Positions 25,222 through 25,563 of a stretch of 25,563 nt of DNA are shown here, piece by piece (position 1 is the stretch's first letter; each line of letters starts with the position of its first letter). This DNA is from an uncultured Christensenella sp. (GTDB taxonomy: Bacteria > Bacillota > Clostridia > Christensenellales > Pumilibacteraceae). The notes beneath the pieces were generated by a model that saw only the letters and a program-made list of their open reading frames with translations, was not told the DNA's origin and searched no databases. The stretch lies in NCBI GenBank assembly GCA_910577435.1, contig CAJTLV010000013.1, positions 1-25,563 on the forward strand. The letters are read 5' to 3'. A program made the translations under genes and the position numbers.

Positions 25222-25563
25222 AACTCGGAAATCTTATCCAGTATGCGGTCGGCAAGTTCGGTTTTAGTCATAATATCAAGCCGATCGACCGAGCCGTCGG
25301 TAATAAGCGTTGCGATGTTGGTATCGACATCGAAACCCGCGCCGCTCTTTGTAACGTCATTCGCTACGACCAAATCGGCATTCTTGGCTTTTAATTTCGA
25401 TCGCGCGTTTTGCTCGCAATTTTGAGTTTCCGCCGCAAAAATAACGAGTTTTTTTTCGCCCTTCGTTTCGCCTATCGTTCGTGCTATATCGGTTGTTTTT
25501 TTGAGTTTGAGCTGTAATGTTTCGGACTTGATCTTTTGCGGCGCTTGTTCGCATTCGTAATCG
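25218..25563 (-). CDS. coaBC: CoaBC (phosphopantothenoylcysteine synthase/decarboxylase), C-terminal part only
   Basis: Reading the minus strand from base 25562 gives an open frame of 114 codons ending in TGA at 25220-25218. It shows the end of the CoaB synthetase domain: a QKIKSETLQLKLKKTTDI stretch, VIFAAETQN, a KLKAKNADLVVANDV region and GAGFDVDTN. In the family these residues bind CTP and the phosphopantothenate carboxylate (the AAET and K-x-K-x-x-D segments). CoaB joins cysteine to 4'-phosphopantothenate in CoA synthesis, and the CoaA/C decarboxylase half lies outside the window. It overlaps priA by 4 bases. The dfp-priA-def-fmt order is typical of Bacillota. Confidence 0.92.
   Translation of the reverse strand, partial: DYECEQAPQKIKSETLQLKLKKTTDIARTIGETKGEKKLVIFAAETQNCEQNARSKLKAKNADLVVANDVTKSGAGFDVDTNIATLITDGSVDRLDIMTKTELADRILDKISEL

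Overview
The window is about 25.6 kb of a Bacillota (Firmicutes) chromosome. The evidence is the CtsR-McsA-McsB-ClpC stress operon, long-form HPF, a Clostridia-type glucose-6-phosphate isomerase, strong AGGAGG ribosome binding sites and consensus sigma-A promoters. The style of the uncharacterised proteins suggests an uncultured gut Clostridia lineage (Christensenellales-like), but that is inference. Every credible gene is on the minus strand, so the window is transcribed from right to left. Gaps between genes are all under about 170 bases and are accounted for by promoters, terminators and operators. I see no tRNA, rRNA or CRISPR array.

Right to left. (1) 25563-19309 is a tightly overlapping housekeeping operon: coaBC (cut by the window edge), priA, def, fmt, rsmB, rlmN. 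It covers CoA synthesis, replication restart, initiator-Met formylation and deformylation, and rRNA methylation. (2) 19286-18793 holds rplS (L19) with its own promoter, a short leader containing a terminator-like hairpin, and a strong terminator. (3) 18734-14445 is one very large membrane protein. It looks like a cyclic beta-glucan synthase (NdvB/ChvB) stripped of its glycosyltransferase and glucoamylase-like domains, with an eroded GH94-like C-terminus. It is the most unusual gene here. (4) 14407-9251 is an ABC ATPase, its permease and a Ca2+-type P-ATPase, arranged as one operon. (5) 9220-8030 is a dCMP deaminase followed by a zinc-ribbon membrane protein. (6) 7996-3471 is ctsR-mcsA-mcsB-clpC, with a consensus promoter and a multi-heptad CtsR operator over its start site. 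(7) 3438-79 holds the monocistronic genes hpf and pgi, an HPr-like protein without the phosphorylatable histidine, and an uncharacterised 251-residue protein. (8) The left edge (55-1) carries the terminal inverted repeat and first codons of an IS3-family insertion sequence.

Most of the window is core housekeeping. The accessory signals are the NdvB-like pseudoenzyme, the histidine-less HPr, the IS end (perhaps inserted into a terminator loop), the rplS leader hairpin, and an odd serine in the GGEP-type motif of RlmN. No complete, clearly new multi-gene system is visible.
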